Program-made: the position numbers and the translations under genes
Part shown: piece after piece, positions 38,601 to 49,811 of the stretch
Layout: each line of letters opens with the position of its first letter
How positions within the stretch are numbered: position 1 is the stretch's first letter
Notes under the pieces: model-generated
What the model was told of the DNA's origin: nothing
Database searches by the model: none
What the model saw: only the letters and a program-made list of their open reading frames with translations
NCBI RefSeq assembly: GCF_014805685.1
Contig: NC_060887.1
Span: forward strand, 17,328,463 to 17,392,462
DNA from: Silurus meridionalis
Lineage: Eukaryota; Chordata; Actinopteri; Siluriformes; Siluridae
Reading direction: 5' to 3'
DNA: 64,000 nt

Positions 38601-39261
38601 ATACACTTTCTTTTCAAAATGTGCAATGGCTTTCTTATTATTACTGACCTAAATAAAATCTAACTTAAAAATAATAGTAAAATAAATAAATTATATGATT
38701 AAAAAAGATTTAATTTTTTTTTAATTCAGGCATAAAATGCTACTTTTTTCTTTCTTAACATCAGCAAAACAGCATCACAGCACATAACCAAAATGTTCCA
38801 GAATCATATTCATATATTCATATATATATATATATATAGGGTTAGGGTTATATATATATATACATACATGCATACCAAGAGGCCGACCATCTTGATATTG
38901 TATGAACTTAATTCGGTGTCAACAGATTAAAAAATATTATCACTAAATCGTAAGACATAAAAGTTAAAATAAGCTAAAATTTAATATGAACACAGTAAAA
39001 GTTAAATTGTATATTCAGTAGTAGGCTTATGTTCTATATTTTCAGGTTTGCCTTATTCATAAATGAAAAAAAAAAAAAAAACAGAAGAAAATGTATAAGA
39101 TGCCTTATAAAACATCATTTTTCACACAAAATCCACAAATGAAACCAGTCCTTTGCATGAATTCATGCAACAATTAAATTTTTATTATTTTTAATTTATT
39201 TTAATTTGACTCAGGTGTCACAATTACGCATAACCACAGATTGCAGTTTCATATTATTAAA

Positions 39262-39271
39262 TGCTGAGTCA
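39262..39271 (+). promoter_or_regulatory. NF-E2/MARE-like site between the globin genes
   Basis: TGCTGAGTCA is an exact match to the core NF-E2/Maf recognition element found in vertebrate globin control regions. It lies 1.1 kb upstream of the beta gene. A second TGAGTCA is at 40418-40424. Function is inferred from motif and position only. Confidence 0.4.
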
Positions 39272-39296
39272 GGAATGTGGATACATTAGTAGGCGT

Positions 39297-39298
<2 letters not shown>

Positions 39299-39376
<78 letters not shown>
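39299..39376. repeat. (TA)n microsatellite
   Basis: About 78 bp of uninterrupted TA, followed by GCGCGCG, in the inter-globin interval. Confidence 0.95.
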
Positions 39377-39380
<4 letters not shown>

Positions 39381-39429
39381 AACGAACGCGCGCGCGTTAA
39401 TTTATTTTGTAAGTAATTAACAATTCATA

Positions 39430-40185
39430 AAAACAGTTAAAGAGTTAAAAGAGTTAATAAAAAGATACTATACAATATATTATAATACTCATATTATAAT
39501 ACAAACTTTTGATACTATATAAATAGAGATTCGTGAGTTATAAATGTTTATCAATTATTTAATGGCTTTATAAAGCCATTATATAATGGATAATAAACAT
39601 TTATAATAAGAAGGTTACTCTATAAGCCCAAAAATTCACAAATACAGAAAACTGCAAATAGCGTAGATTCAAAAGATTTCAAAACATTACTTGTGGGTGT
39701 GGGCAGAGTTTTCAATTTGGTAAATAATAAGTACGTAATGGGAGGTTTGTTGTAACTCCTTGAATAAAAATATAGACGTGTTCGAATGTAACTGATCAAA
39801 ATCACAACCACAAGTTTTCCAAAGATCACAAAATGTCCATAAATGTATTTGCAAAAACTTTGTGTAAAATTCAGCTCAACATCCCAAACATTTCAGATTA
39901 TGCGTAAAGATGGTGGTTTTGTTGTGGTGGGCAAAATATTAATTCAAGTAAGACACGTGTAATAATAAATAACAACATTTTTCTGTATGGTGGTGTAATT
40001 GCCAGCAGTGTGTCGGAGATCCACATCTTCAGAGATTATACATGATTTTATTCAATATGGCGCACTTAAAAACATAACTCACGAATCTCTATTTATATAG
40101 TATCAAAAGTTTGTATTATAATATAAGTATTATAATATATTGTATAGTATCTTTTTATCAACTCTTTTAACTCTTTAACTGTTTT
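39430..40185. mobile_element. 756 bp element bounded by 111 bp near-perfect inverted repeats
   Basis: The arm 39430-39540 (starting AAAACAGTTAAAGAGTTAAA) is the reverse complement of 40075-40185 (ending ACTCTTTAACTGTTTT). I found two mismatches. The 534 bp spacer is non-coding and includes a smaller hairpin around TAATGGCTTTATAAAGCCAT (about 39559-39580). It has the form of a non-autonomous DNA transposon or foldback element, but I do not recognise the family or a clear target-site duplication. Confidence 0.75.
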
Positions 40186-40889
40186 ACTTTAACATATATC
40201 TTTCCCCCAATATGGAACTATAAATAGGAGGAATGTGATGTGTATTTCACCCTGACTGTATTTCATTATGCATTCAAACAAACAGTACAAATAACTGGCT
40301 ATTTAGAGACACTGTTGGATGCTGTAATCGGAGAGATGGCCAGGCTGGCAGGGTTCCAGGGTGCGGCATAGACATCACTATCACTCATCTGCGCGTTCAT
40401 TCATGTCAAGTCACGTCTGAGTCACAACCGCCCTAGTGTGTGTTAAAGACTCTTGTCATAAACGTTTCTGCCTGATTCACTTTTTGGCAGGAAAACACTA
40501 AAACATTTAGATTACTTCCTCCAGCACCGCATATATCTACCTTAACATAAATAAATATCGTAAGTATTAAGGCAGAATTGATTAATATTATTAATGTGTG
40601 TGTTCTGTAGTCCCTATTTTATTGTCCTTCTGTGCGCAACATTCCAGTATTTACCCATGCGTAGTATTAAATAGACTTAAAAACAGACTAATTATGTCAG
40701 TACAGTAAATGCACTGAAAATAATGTTTACAAACATCATTTAACCCCCCCAAAAAAATTGGCTGACAATAATTTCCATATATGGCAATTCACTTTATTTT
40801 TCCACAAAATTGGAATTACATTATTGTTTCAAAAATCTTTCCCAATCTCTTTAATTTCCCTTCACTGAAGAGGCAAGTGAGATCCATTG

Positions 40890-41090
40890 TTTGTCAGAGT
40901 GACCTGCATAGAAGCACTTAAGTGACCAGCGTATCTATAACCTATAAACCTGAACATCTCTGGAATGAATTTGAACATGAACTGCACTCCAGGCCTCTGC
41001 ATATATTAATGCCTTGCCTTTGGAAAAAGATCTTTAACAAGCATATATTATATAAGTGTCAACATACTTCTGGCCATAAAGTTTAGAGTG
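40890..41090. mobile_element. Decayed relic of the CACTATATGGACA-type MITE
   Basis: Phrases such as AACTGCACTCCAGGCCTCTG and ACATACTTCTGGCCATAAAG echo the MITE family seen at 34988-35484. The ends are unclear and the bounds approximate. Confidence 0.4.
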
Positions 41091-41309
41091 ACACCAAAGA
41101 GCAGATTATAAAACCTATAATTATGAACATAAATATATTAGGTTAGTCTGTCAAAGATAACTAAATCATTTAATGCTTTATGTATCGTGGGATAAATATT
41201 AATCAGGTTTTATGATGGTGCAGTGAGTAGTTTGATTTTAGTGAGAAAGGTCAGACTCTAGTATTCCACTTTTCTCATGTGATTTTACCAGCATAAAGGC
41301 ATCAACTCA

Positions 41310-42570
41310 ACTCATTAAACCGGCCATTAGGGTTGCACTTAGTGGGGAGGGTTGTGTTAGGAAGGGCATCCAGCGTTAAATATGTGCCTAATCAAATATG
41401 AGGAGCACGTAGCAAAAATTCATACAGGATCGGTCGAGGCCGGGTTCCCAACGACCGCCACAGGTATCATTAGCCAAAGGGGTACCAGTGGAAATTGGGC
41501 TACTGCTGGCCAAAGGAGAAGAAGAAGAGGAGGAAGACATCTACAGAGAGAAAAGTAGACGTGTTGTGTGTTCAGGAGACCAAGTGGAAAGGAAGTAAGA
41601 CCAGAAACATTGGAGGGGGGTTTTAAACTGTTCTATTATGGTGTGGATGGAAAGAGAAATGGTGTAGGAGTGATCCTTAAGACTACAGTCGGAGTGTAGT
41701 GGAGGTGAAGAGAGTTTCTGATAGGGTGATAAACGTGAAGCTGGACGTTAAAGGGTGATGATAAATGGCATTAATGCTTATGCTCCACAAGTTTGTTGCG
41801 AGATGGAGGATGAAGGAAAAATTCTGGAGTGAGTTAGATGGAGTGGTAGAAGGTGTACTTAGGAATGAACGATTGGTGATTGGGGAAGACTTTAATGGGC
41901 ATGTAGGTGAAGGAAACAGAGGTGATAAAGAGGTGATGGGTAGGTATGGTTTTAAGGAGAGGAATGTGGAAGGGTAGATGGTGGTAGATTTTGCTAAAAG
42001 GATGGAAATAGCAGTAGTGACCACTTATTTTAAGTAGAAGAAGGATCATAGGGTGATGTATAAGAGTAGAGGAAGGTGCACACTGGTGGACTATGTTCTA
42101 TTTAGGAGATGCAACCTGAGGGAGACTGGAGACTGTAAGGTTTTGGGAGGGGACAGTGTAGCTAGACAGCATCGGCTAGTGGTCTGTAGGATGGTTATGG
42201 AGGTGAAGAAGAAGAGCTCGGTGGTGGTGAAGAGGTGCTGGATGATTGGGCAACTACTGCAGAAGTGATAAGGGAGACAGCTAGAAAGGTACTTGGTGTG
42301 ACATCTGGAAATAAAAAGGAAGACAAAGAGACTTGGTGGTGGAATGAGGAAGTGCAGGACAGCATAAGGAGAAAGAGGTTGGCAAAACAGAATTGGGATC
42401 GACAGAGTGATGAGAAAAGTAGGTAGGAGTACAAGGAGATGCAGCAGCAGGTGAAAAGGGATGTGGCAAAAGCCAAGAAAAGATAGAGGCAGAGGTGTAG
42501 GACAGGGGAATATGGAGACAGATGATCTGCTGTGGCCATCCCTAACAGGAGCAGCCAAAAGAAGAAAAAG
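41310..42570 (+). mobile_element. Internally deleted LINE copy (RTE-like) with a perfect 15 bp target-site duplication
   Basis: Same family as the element at 32371-34674. The 5' end carries GGGTTGCACTTAGTGGGGAG. Endonuclease text follows (DVLCVQETKWKGSK-like near 41560, LVIGEDFNGHVGEGNRGDKE near 41870), then KEDKETWWWNEEVQDSIRR near 42320. The RT is missing, and it runs straight to the 3' end (CCATCCCTAACAGGAGCAGC, then GAAGAAAAAG). AAAGGCATCAACTCA occurs exactly at both edges, 41295-41309 and 42571-42585. Stops and shifts abound. Confidence 0.9.
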
Positions 42571-43237
42571 AAAGGCATCAACTCATTATCATTAAAGCAA
42601 TATACAATGACCAGGACACTGACTAGTAGCAATTGTTGGTTAGTTTTGATAGTTTTACATACAAAACATTAATACATCATTTCTTGTAAACACCTAAAAC
42701 AGAACAAATAAAAAATTTGGGCCGTATTATGCCACCAAATAACTCTTTCAGTGAGGAAGGTGAAACAAGTAAAATTAATGCATATCCCAAAGTGAGGATG
42801 CTGGCAACAGTGAAAATGAAAGACAAAAGAGACAGCAAAATGTTGATTTTTCCAAGTTATTAAAAATATTGTTAATAAAAGCTATTTGATCTTTTTTGTG
42901 TTAAGAAAAAAAAAATAGGAATTTATTTTCTGAGGTGTCTAGATTCTTGTAACCAAAAAAAAAAAAAAAAGGTTATGTCTGTCTAAGTGCTGGGGAGATT
43001 CAATTAGATGCAGGCTGAGAAATGATGAACCTAGCTATGGCATTGTAAATCTAAATTTAATTATTCAACTACAGTATAAATCTCTGCTGTGACTTAAATG
43101 CTGCTCTTGTGTTGCATTTGTGAGTTCTATTGAGAATGTATAAATATTGCAAATAAGCTGTTAGTCTACAGTTCTTCATGACAGACAATGTGAAATACCA
43201 ATAAAATTGAACAAATTAGAATATGAAAAAAGCAATT

Positions 43238-43573
43238 TACAGTACATAATCAAATGTTTGTGGACACCTAACAATCCCACCCATATGTGGGCCTTTAATA
43301 AATTGTTGCCACAAAGATGGAGTGGAAGAATTGACCTGGATAGAGGCCTGACCTCAAGTCCACTGAACACCATTAGGATAAACTAAAATTCTGTCTGTCC
43401 CCCAAGACACTGGATATACTCAATTTGGCTAAAGGGGCAAATCCATACAGTCATGCAGTAAAATCTAGTAGAAACCCTTCATAGAAAAATGCCATCTGGA
43501 TAGAATCTTCAGCAAGCACATACGGTATAGATTTGATGGTCAGGCATACACAAACTTTTGGTAAAATAGTGTG
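43238..43573. mobile_element. Shortened MITE related to the 34988 element
   Basis: The ends AATCAAATGTTTGTGGACAC and CACAAACTTTTGGTAAAATA form imperfect inverted repeats. Interior phrases GACCTCAAGTCCACTGAACA and AAATCTAGTAGAAACCCTTC match the family. Compared with the fuller copy it is internally deleted. Confidence 0.6.
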
Positions 43574-44094
43574 CATAATAATTGTGACTTACAACAAATG
43601 TATCCAAGACTTACTGAATATATAGTTGTGCTTATCAAACTTCAAATGAATGTATCTCCTACCTACACCATTCAACCACCTTTTAGCTTAGATGCTTTTG
43701 GATTACCTTGCAAGTGTCAAATTATACTTTAATAGTTATTATGATTGATTAAAAAAAAGAAAAGAAAAAGATCAAAATTCACTTCTATGTCATATAGACA
43801 AATAAACCACTTTAGGTCTATTCATATTTATTTAAAAGTTTAGAAACATATTATCAGCTGCACAGATCCTGTTACACCCATGAAAACCTTCTGGTGATAA
43901 CGTATTTACACTGAAATACCAATATTTTCTTGGCAGTCTTTACAGGATCACACCCTTTTAATTGGCAAGAAAAATGTATTGCTATAAACTGATAAAATCA
44001 AAGTTTTTAAAATGTCGGTGCTTGGATTGGAGTGCAGCAAAAAGATTCAATATTTCATGTTGTGATTATGAATGTTTATATTTGTGTCTTTCCC

Positions 44095-44098
<4 letters not shown>

Positions 44099-44174
<76 letters not shown>
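44099..44174. repeat. (TA)n microsatellite beside a Tc1 relic
   Basis: About 76 bp of TA, continuing into CAGTATATATGG, directly left of the Tc1 relic. Confidence 0.95.
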
Positions 44175-44177
<3 letters not shown>

Positions 44178-44204
44178 TATATATGGAATTATGTATACAG
44201 TATA

Positions 44205-45360
44205 TTTGATTCTTCAGAGTAGCCAACTTTTAATTTAATGAGAGCTGTGCACATTCTTGGCATTCACTCAGTCAGCCTCATGACGTAGTCCTAAGAAATA
44301 GTTTTAACAGTCTTCCTAGATTTGCCATAGATGCTGAGTGCATGTTGTCTACTTTTGGCTGCTTTTTACTACTTTTCCCTACCTTTCCCACTCCGGTCCA
44401 ATTCATCCCAAACCATCTCAATTGGATTTAGATCCAGGTCATTTAATGCAGCACTTTATCACTCTCATTTATAGATGAATAGCTCTTACATAAACTTGAT
44501 GTGTGTTTGTAGTGCAAACAGATAGAATGGGAGGTTGCTGCAAAATGTTGTGGTAGATATGCTGGTAAAGTCTGCCCTCAATTCAACAGTGTCATCAGCA
44601 AACCACCTCAACACCATTGCACCTCCTCCATGCTTCACAGTGGGAACTATACATTCAGGAAATTTTAATTTACCCTCTGTCCCCAAAATCCCAAATTTGG
44701 ACTCACCAGACCAAAGGATATTTTTCCACTGACTTAATGTCCATTCCTTGTTTCTTGGTAGTAAATAATGGTTTCTTTGCCACTATTTGACCATGAAGGC
44801 CTGACTCACACAGTCTCCTCTGAACAGTGGATGTTGAAATATGTCTGCCACTTGAACTGTGAGAAGCATTTATGTGGGCTCTAATTGGAGGTGCTGTAAA
44901 TTTGTGAGGCTGGTAATTCTAATAAACTAACCATTTGCAGCTGAGGTAACTCTTGGTATTACTTTCCAGGGACAGTCCTCATGAAAGCCTGTTTCATCAT
45001 AGCATTTAATGGATTCAGTTACAACGCTTGGGAATACATTTAAAGTTATGGGGATTTTCTTTTTTTTTAATGACTAACCTTCATTTCTTAAAGTAATAAT
45101 GGATTGTCATTTCTCCTAAATTACTTACTGAGTGTTTTTTGCCATAACATGGATTTGTACAGTAATCGTAGTAGCAATAATAAGGCTACAAGACAACTGA
45201 TTGTCTTAAGCACATTAAGAAGGCAAGAAACTTTACAAATGAACTCTTGACAAGCCACATTTGTGAAATGAAAACCATTCCTGGGTATTACCTCATGAAT
45301 CTGATGAAAATCTGATGAGAGAAGGCCATTTGGTTGCCAAACTGTCATGAAAGCTAAACG
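44205..45360 (-). mobile_element. Tc1-family transposon relic
   Basis: On the minus strand, a DLNPIEMVWDELDR-like stretch reads near 44435-44395. A VPTVKHGGGAMVL..FADDTVE stretch is at about 44650-44560. Decayed N-terminal text lies up to about 45050. Outer segments at 44250-44290 (TTGGCATTCACTCAGTCAGC) and 45270-45330 (TATTACCTCATGAATCTGAT) are partly inverted copies of the same end sequence. It is disabled by stops and frameshifts. Confidence 0.7.
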
Positions 45361-45361
45361 A

Positions 45362-45375
45362 AACATGTTCTGTTG

Positions 45376-45450
<75 letters not shown>

Positions 45451-45468
45451 ACAACAACAGAACATGTT
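45362..45468. repeat. Palindromic AT-rich repeat: (TA)n capped by inverted 16 bp arms
   Basis: AACATGTTCTGTTGTT (45362-45377) is the exact inverse of AACAACAGAACATGTT (45453-45468). The interior is almost entirely (TA)n. It could extrude as a cruciform. Confidence 0.85.
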
Positions 45469-45528
45469 ATATAATTATTTTTATTATATACATTATTATA
45501 TTCTTTTTATTATATCTATTCTATACGT

Positions 45529-45697
<169 letters not shown>

Positions 45698-45847
45698 TAT
45701 TAAATTTTCTATTATATTCAACGAAAGAACGTTTTATATTTTAGATTGCCCAGTAATCATTTATTTGATGTCCTTTGTATTTCTGAGCTAATAATTGTGA
45801 CCAAATGTCTTTTGACATGGGCAGATTGATTCCTATCAGTCGTGCCA

Positions 45848-45964
45848 GTTATCTTTTACGAACAGCAGAAGTGCTGCCTAATCTGTCTTTTTTGAAAGAG
45901 CTCCAAGTTGTCACGTATTTGAGGTGGGTCATGGGCGTGCCAGCTTGAGCTCCTTGTATAAAAG
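45848..45964 (+). promoter_or_regulatory. Alpha-globin promoter: GATA site, CACCC-like box and TATA
   Basis: TATAAAAG lies at 45957-45964, about 52 bp before the start codon. GGTGGG (45923-45928, the complement of CCCACC) is a CACCC-like box. TTATCTTTT (45849-45857) contains an inverted GATA core. The arrangement fits an erythroid promoter. Confidence 0.6.
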
Positions 45965-46015
45965 GATGATTGTCTTTTAGGGCAGTTACCGAAGTCTTCT
46001 TCCAACTCTGAAAAC

Positions 46016-46674
46016 ATGAGTCTCTCTGCCAAGGACAAAGAAACCGTCAAAGCCTTCTGGGCTAAAGCAGCCCCAAAGGCTGAAGACATCGGTGCTGAAA
46101 CTCTGTACAGGTCGGTGCTTGAGTAACTCTTCTCCTTTACTTCTCCTGTAATTTTTGCTATGCACATCCATCCCTGCTTTAGCACTGAGAACTAATTATT
46201 TTGAATTTTCCTATGCGCAGGATGTTGACTGTTTACCCCCAGACAAAGACCTATTTCTCTCACTGGAAAGACCTGAGCTATGGCTCTGCCCAGGTGAGGA
46301 AGCACGGAAAGACTGTCTTGGGTGGTGTAGGAGAAGCTGTCAGCAAAATCGACGACTTGACCAATGGCTTGCTGAGCCTGAGTGAGCTGCACGCTTTCCA
46401 GCTGCGTGTTGACCCAGCTAACTTCAAGGTAAACTGACAAATCATCTTGAGATGCTCTGCAAATCCTTCGATCTTGCATTTTTTAAATTGACAGTAGATC
46501 TACAACATGCTTGCTAAATGTCAATGTTTTCTCGTTCCTCTGTAGATCCTGGGCCACAACTTGCTCGTTGTTCTGGCCGCCACATTCCCTGATGACTTTA
46601 CTGCTGAGGTGCACGTGTCTATGGATAAGTTCCTTGCTGCCGTGGCCCTGGCTCTCTCTGAGAAGTACCGATAA
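46016..46674 (+). CDS. hba: Haemoglobin alpha subunit, complete three-exon gene
   Basis: The alpha chain of red-cell haemoglobin. Exons: 46016-46110 (95 bp), 46221-46428 (208 bp), 46546-46674 (129 bp), giving 143 residues, the usual fish length. All splice sites are GT-AG, and introns are short (110 and 117 bp). It begins [20 protein letters not shown] and ends [16 protein letters not shown]. The distal His ([11 protein letters not shown]) and proximal His ([13 protein letters not shown]) are present, and the second exon starts with the typical [15 protein letters not shown]. The sequence is of adult rather than embryonic alpha character by general resemblance. It faces away from the beta gene 7.9 kb upstream, the divergent layout usual for teleost globin pairs. 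Nothing is broken, so it should be functional. Confidence 0.96.
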
Positions 46675-46749
46675 GCAGCTCTGCAGGCAGCTGATGGACA
46701 CGCGCGATCTGTCTTTCACAGATCCAGTTACATGTCCTTGGTTGATTTC

Positions 46750-46755
46750 AATAAA
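46750..46755 (+). other. Poly(A) signal of the alpha-globin gene
   Basis: AATAAA 76 bp after the stop codon, followed by a T/A-rich stretch. It gives a short 3' UTR typical of globins. Confidence 0.75.
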
Positions 46756-46799
46756 TGCCTGCTTTAAAAAAATATATAATCTTCTCTTGTCGTTTCTAA

Positions 46800-47482
46800 T
46801 TTGTGTAAAAAGCTGTGTTCATATAAGAACTAGAAATAGTGTAAGGAAGGATATAAAAAAAGAAAAAAAAAAACATGTAAAACAAGACAAATCTTTGAAA
46901 AAATAAATACATATAAATAAAAACACATGCCTGGGCAAATAAAAACATTTTATTGGTCTTAAAACAAATTATTGGTCAGAAAAGGAGGAGAATGAATTGC
47001 ATTCCAACCAAATTAAATGCCACCAATTGTTCTTTGCTTGAAATATTATTATGATTAGAATAACATATTAGAATAGGATATAATGTCAAATTCCAAACAT
47101 GACCAAGCACAAGGATCATAAGAGCATAACGGAGTGAAGTGTTGGGAGAGTTGCTGTAAAGCCAATAGCTAGAGCATGCTGAAAAAAAAACATATAACTA
47201 ATTTAATTAAATTATGTACCAGATTTATGCATCTAATCACATGACCATGATCGTGTTGACTTTGCTATGCTTTTCTAAATATCTCTGACAGAGAGTAAAT
47301 ATCCTTTTCAAGTGTGTGTTTTGGAAATAAGCCTGGGTCTTACATGTGGTGTTTATGGCTTAATGTGAATTAATGTGAATTACGTAGATGCCTAAAGGTT
47401 CACACTGTAAAACATTTTTGTTTTTACTCCAATGAAAACAGTTAGAAAACTGTGCCTTTGGCTGTTAGGAATCGAAAAAAAC

Positions 47483-47544
<62 letters not shown>

Positions 47545-47608
47545 ACCCAAAATAAAAAATAAACCAAAGCCATAACTTGCTCACGGTTTTCTCCCGTCAA
47601 GCGCAAAT

Positions 47609-47661
<53 letters not shown>

Positions 47662-48430
47662 CTCTCTCTCTAAATCATTAATTACATTTAGTATACAAAG
47701 TGCCTTCTTTCTCAGTGCCCCCTGCGCAGTTGAGGTTTTGAGCATGACCGACCACATAAACCTTAAGTAACCATGGCATATCATAACAATGCCTCTGTTT
47801 CAGTTTAACCTCTTTTTTTGCGGAATAGAGAATAAGATGTTACTTCCATAATACGTTTAAAGCATTGATGGTGGGATTGCAAGGCAAATCGTTTAGGCTA
47901 AAAAAAAATAATGTAATGAGTGTATGAAATGTAATGGAAAACATTCTGCTCCAGGCGGAAGAGAATTACGTTGGTCATTCCTGCTTAAATGTGTTCACAG
48001 CAACCTTTCTTAATTTTGGCATTCAACAGTAAAAGAAATGGGCATTTTTCTTTTGTAATAAAACTTTATTAGCGACACTATTTAAAATATTTAATAGGTA
48101 CGTTGGTACGTAAACAAGCCTTAAAATACAGCCATCACTTTTACACCACAAAAAAAATTTAATGATGTAAAGCTAGAAACAAAGATTAATCATGTCAGAG
48201 CTAATGTATTGAAGCATGCAGATGTCTACACCAATGGTCACAAATGAACCTTTTGCCCATTGCCATGACAGAAGTGAGAGCACCACATCAGTGCATCTTT
48301 TACACAAAGAGTTCTGCTATTATTAAGAGAAAAAAAATATCCCATATGCCATTATTTTTTGTTCCATTATTATAAATATATACACAAAGGATGTAACAAG
48401 TCAGAAATTGTCTTTTAAATATTTCTGCCA
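46800..48430. other. Intergenic with two microsatellites, no gene recognised
   Basis: AT-rich DNA holding a (GT)n run at 47484-47542 and a (CT)n run at 47611-47671. No further globin exon is seen downstream of the alpha gene. Confidence 0.7.
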
Positions 48431-48439
48431 TCTATGAAA

Positions 48440-49000
48440 AACGTATTATTCAATGATGCAATTCAGAAGAAAGGTTTCAAAGACTATCAAAAACACTGGA
48501 AGCATGATGAAGCACTGTGGAGATATGGAGGGTTCCTTAAAACCTAAAGAACTAGCTGAAGAAACAAGAAAAAGAAGACTGGAGGCAACCAAGAGGCAAA
48601 CCGCTCATTATATTTTTCATGCATCCAAGACAAATGATGGCAAAAAAATATTTACAATGGATTATAGTCAGATGAGATAAAACATTTTGGTCTTAATTAC
48701 CAAATATCCATTTGGCACAAATACAGCACATTTCAGCATCCATACTACTAGAAAACATGGTGATCATAGCATAAATATTTGTCAATACTTCTCTTTAACT
48801 GGGAATGGGGTTCTAAACTTCATCTCCAGATATAACGTCTATGTAAAAAAATATTTTTTGCTATTCAAAACAATGACTCAAAACACATGTTCAACCAAGG
48901 AATGTCTTTAGAAATAAAATATATCTAAGTTTTGGATGTCATAGCCCAAAACTCATTTCCATACAGTGGTGTAATGCATCATTTCAAGGCTTAAGTGAGG
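48440..49000 (+). mobile_element. Tc1-family transposase relic
   Basis: The frame at 48453-48680 reads MQFRRKVSKTIKNTGSMMKH, and later HASKTNDGKKIFTMDYSQMR, the segment before the conserved WTDESK region of a fish Tc1. A decayed continuation follows to about 49000 (CTATTCAAAACAATGACTCA). No intact catalytic core or clear ends. Confidence 0.6.
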
Positions 49001-49216
49001 AAGGTGGCCCTGTGGGACTGGGGGTTTATGGACCTTTTTCACACTTCTGTGTAATGAATGTAAAGCTGGCTGGCTTTTCTGAGTTTGTCAAAAACATTTT
49101 GCTGGACAACACGTTTAATCTGTCTTTTAAAAGGGACAGGTGCAATATTTTAAATATTTACAGCCATTGTTTTTTGAGTATTCAGATTCATTATACTATT
49201 CATAATGCTAGCTATA

Positions 49217-49430
49217 GACATACACAATGTGGCACAAAGTTTAGGGACACATGACCATTACATCCATGATTGCTTTAGAACGTACCATTTGAGACCGCCA
49301 TTTCCATAATAACATCCACTCTAGTGGGAATGCTTTATACGAGATTTTGGGACATGGTTATAGGGATTTGTCACTTGCACCATAGGAGCATTAGTTAGAT
49401 CACACCTCATTTTTTTGCACAGAGATATTG
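49217..49430. mobile_element. Decayed Tc1-like repeat fragment
   Basis: CACAAAGTTTAGGGACACAT, AACATCCACTCTAGTGGGAA and GAGATTTTGGGACATGGTTA echo the family whose copy was split by the LINE near 32.4 kb. Bounds are approximate. Confidence 0.4.
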
Positions 49431-49811
49431 ACATGCTGGAGCACATTTGACAGAGGCCTGTTAGTTGTATTGAAGAGAAACTTAAATTGACCCAAATACT
49501 GGGATGGCACCAAACATGTACTTGATGCAGCTTCTATATGTAGACGTGATGTATGATGCATGAGAAATGTAAGAAAGTGTGAAACATCTGAGAACATTCA
49601 GATTCTTCCCCTCTCTATGTGTCCTGGGAGCTTTCCATTATATGTAATATATATATTAAAATATCCATTTTGCATATAACATGCTAACAGCGTTAGCTCA
49701 TTTTTCCGCTTAGTAAAATGACACCATGGCTAAACCAGAGAAAATCATTTATTGGACTTAACACATCACAACTCTCCATTCAACTGACACTTTCTTGGCT
49801 GCATTATTTTA

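Noticed and set aside
42091..42632. Long minus-strand frames opposite the LINE copy
   Set aside because: Shadows of the plus-strand LINE remnant; their Ser/Leu-rich text has no domain.
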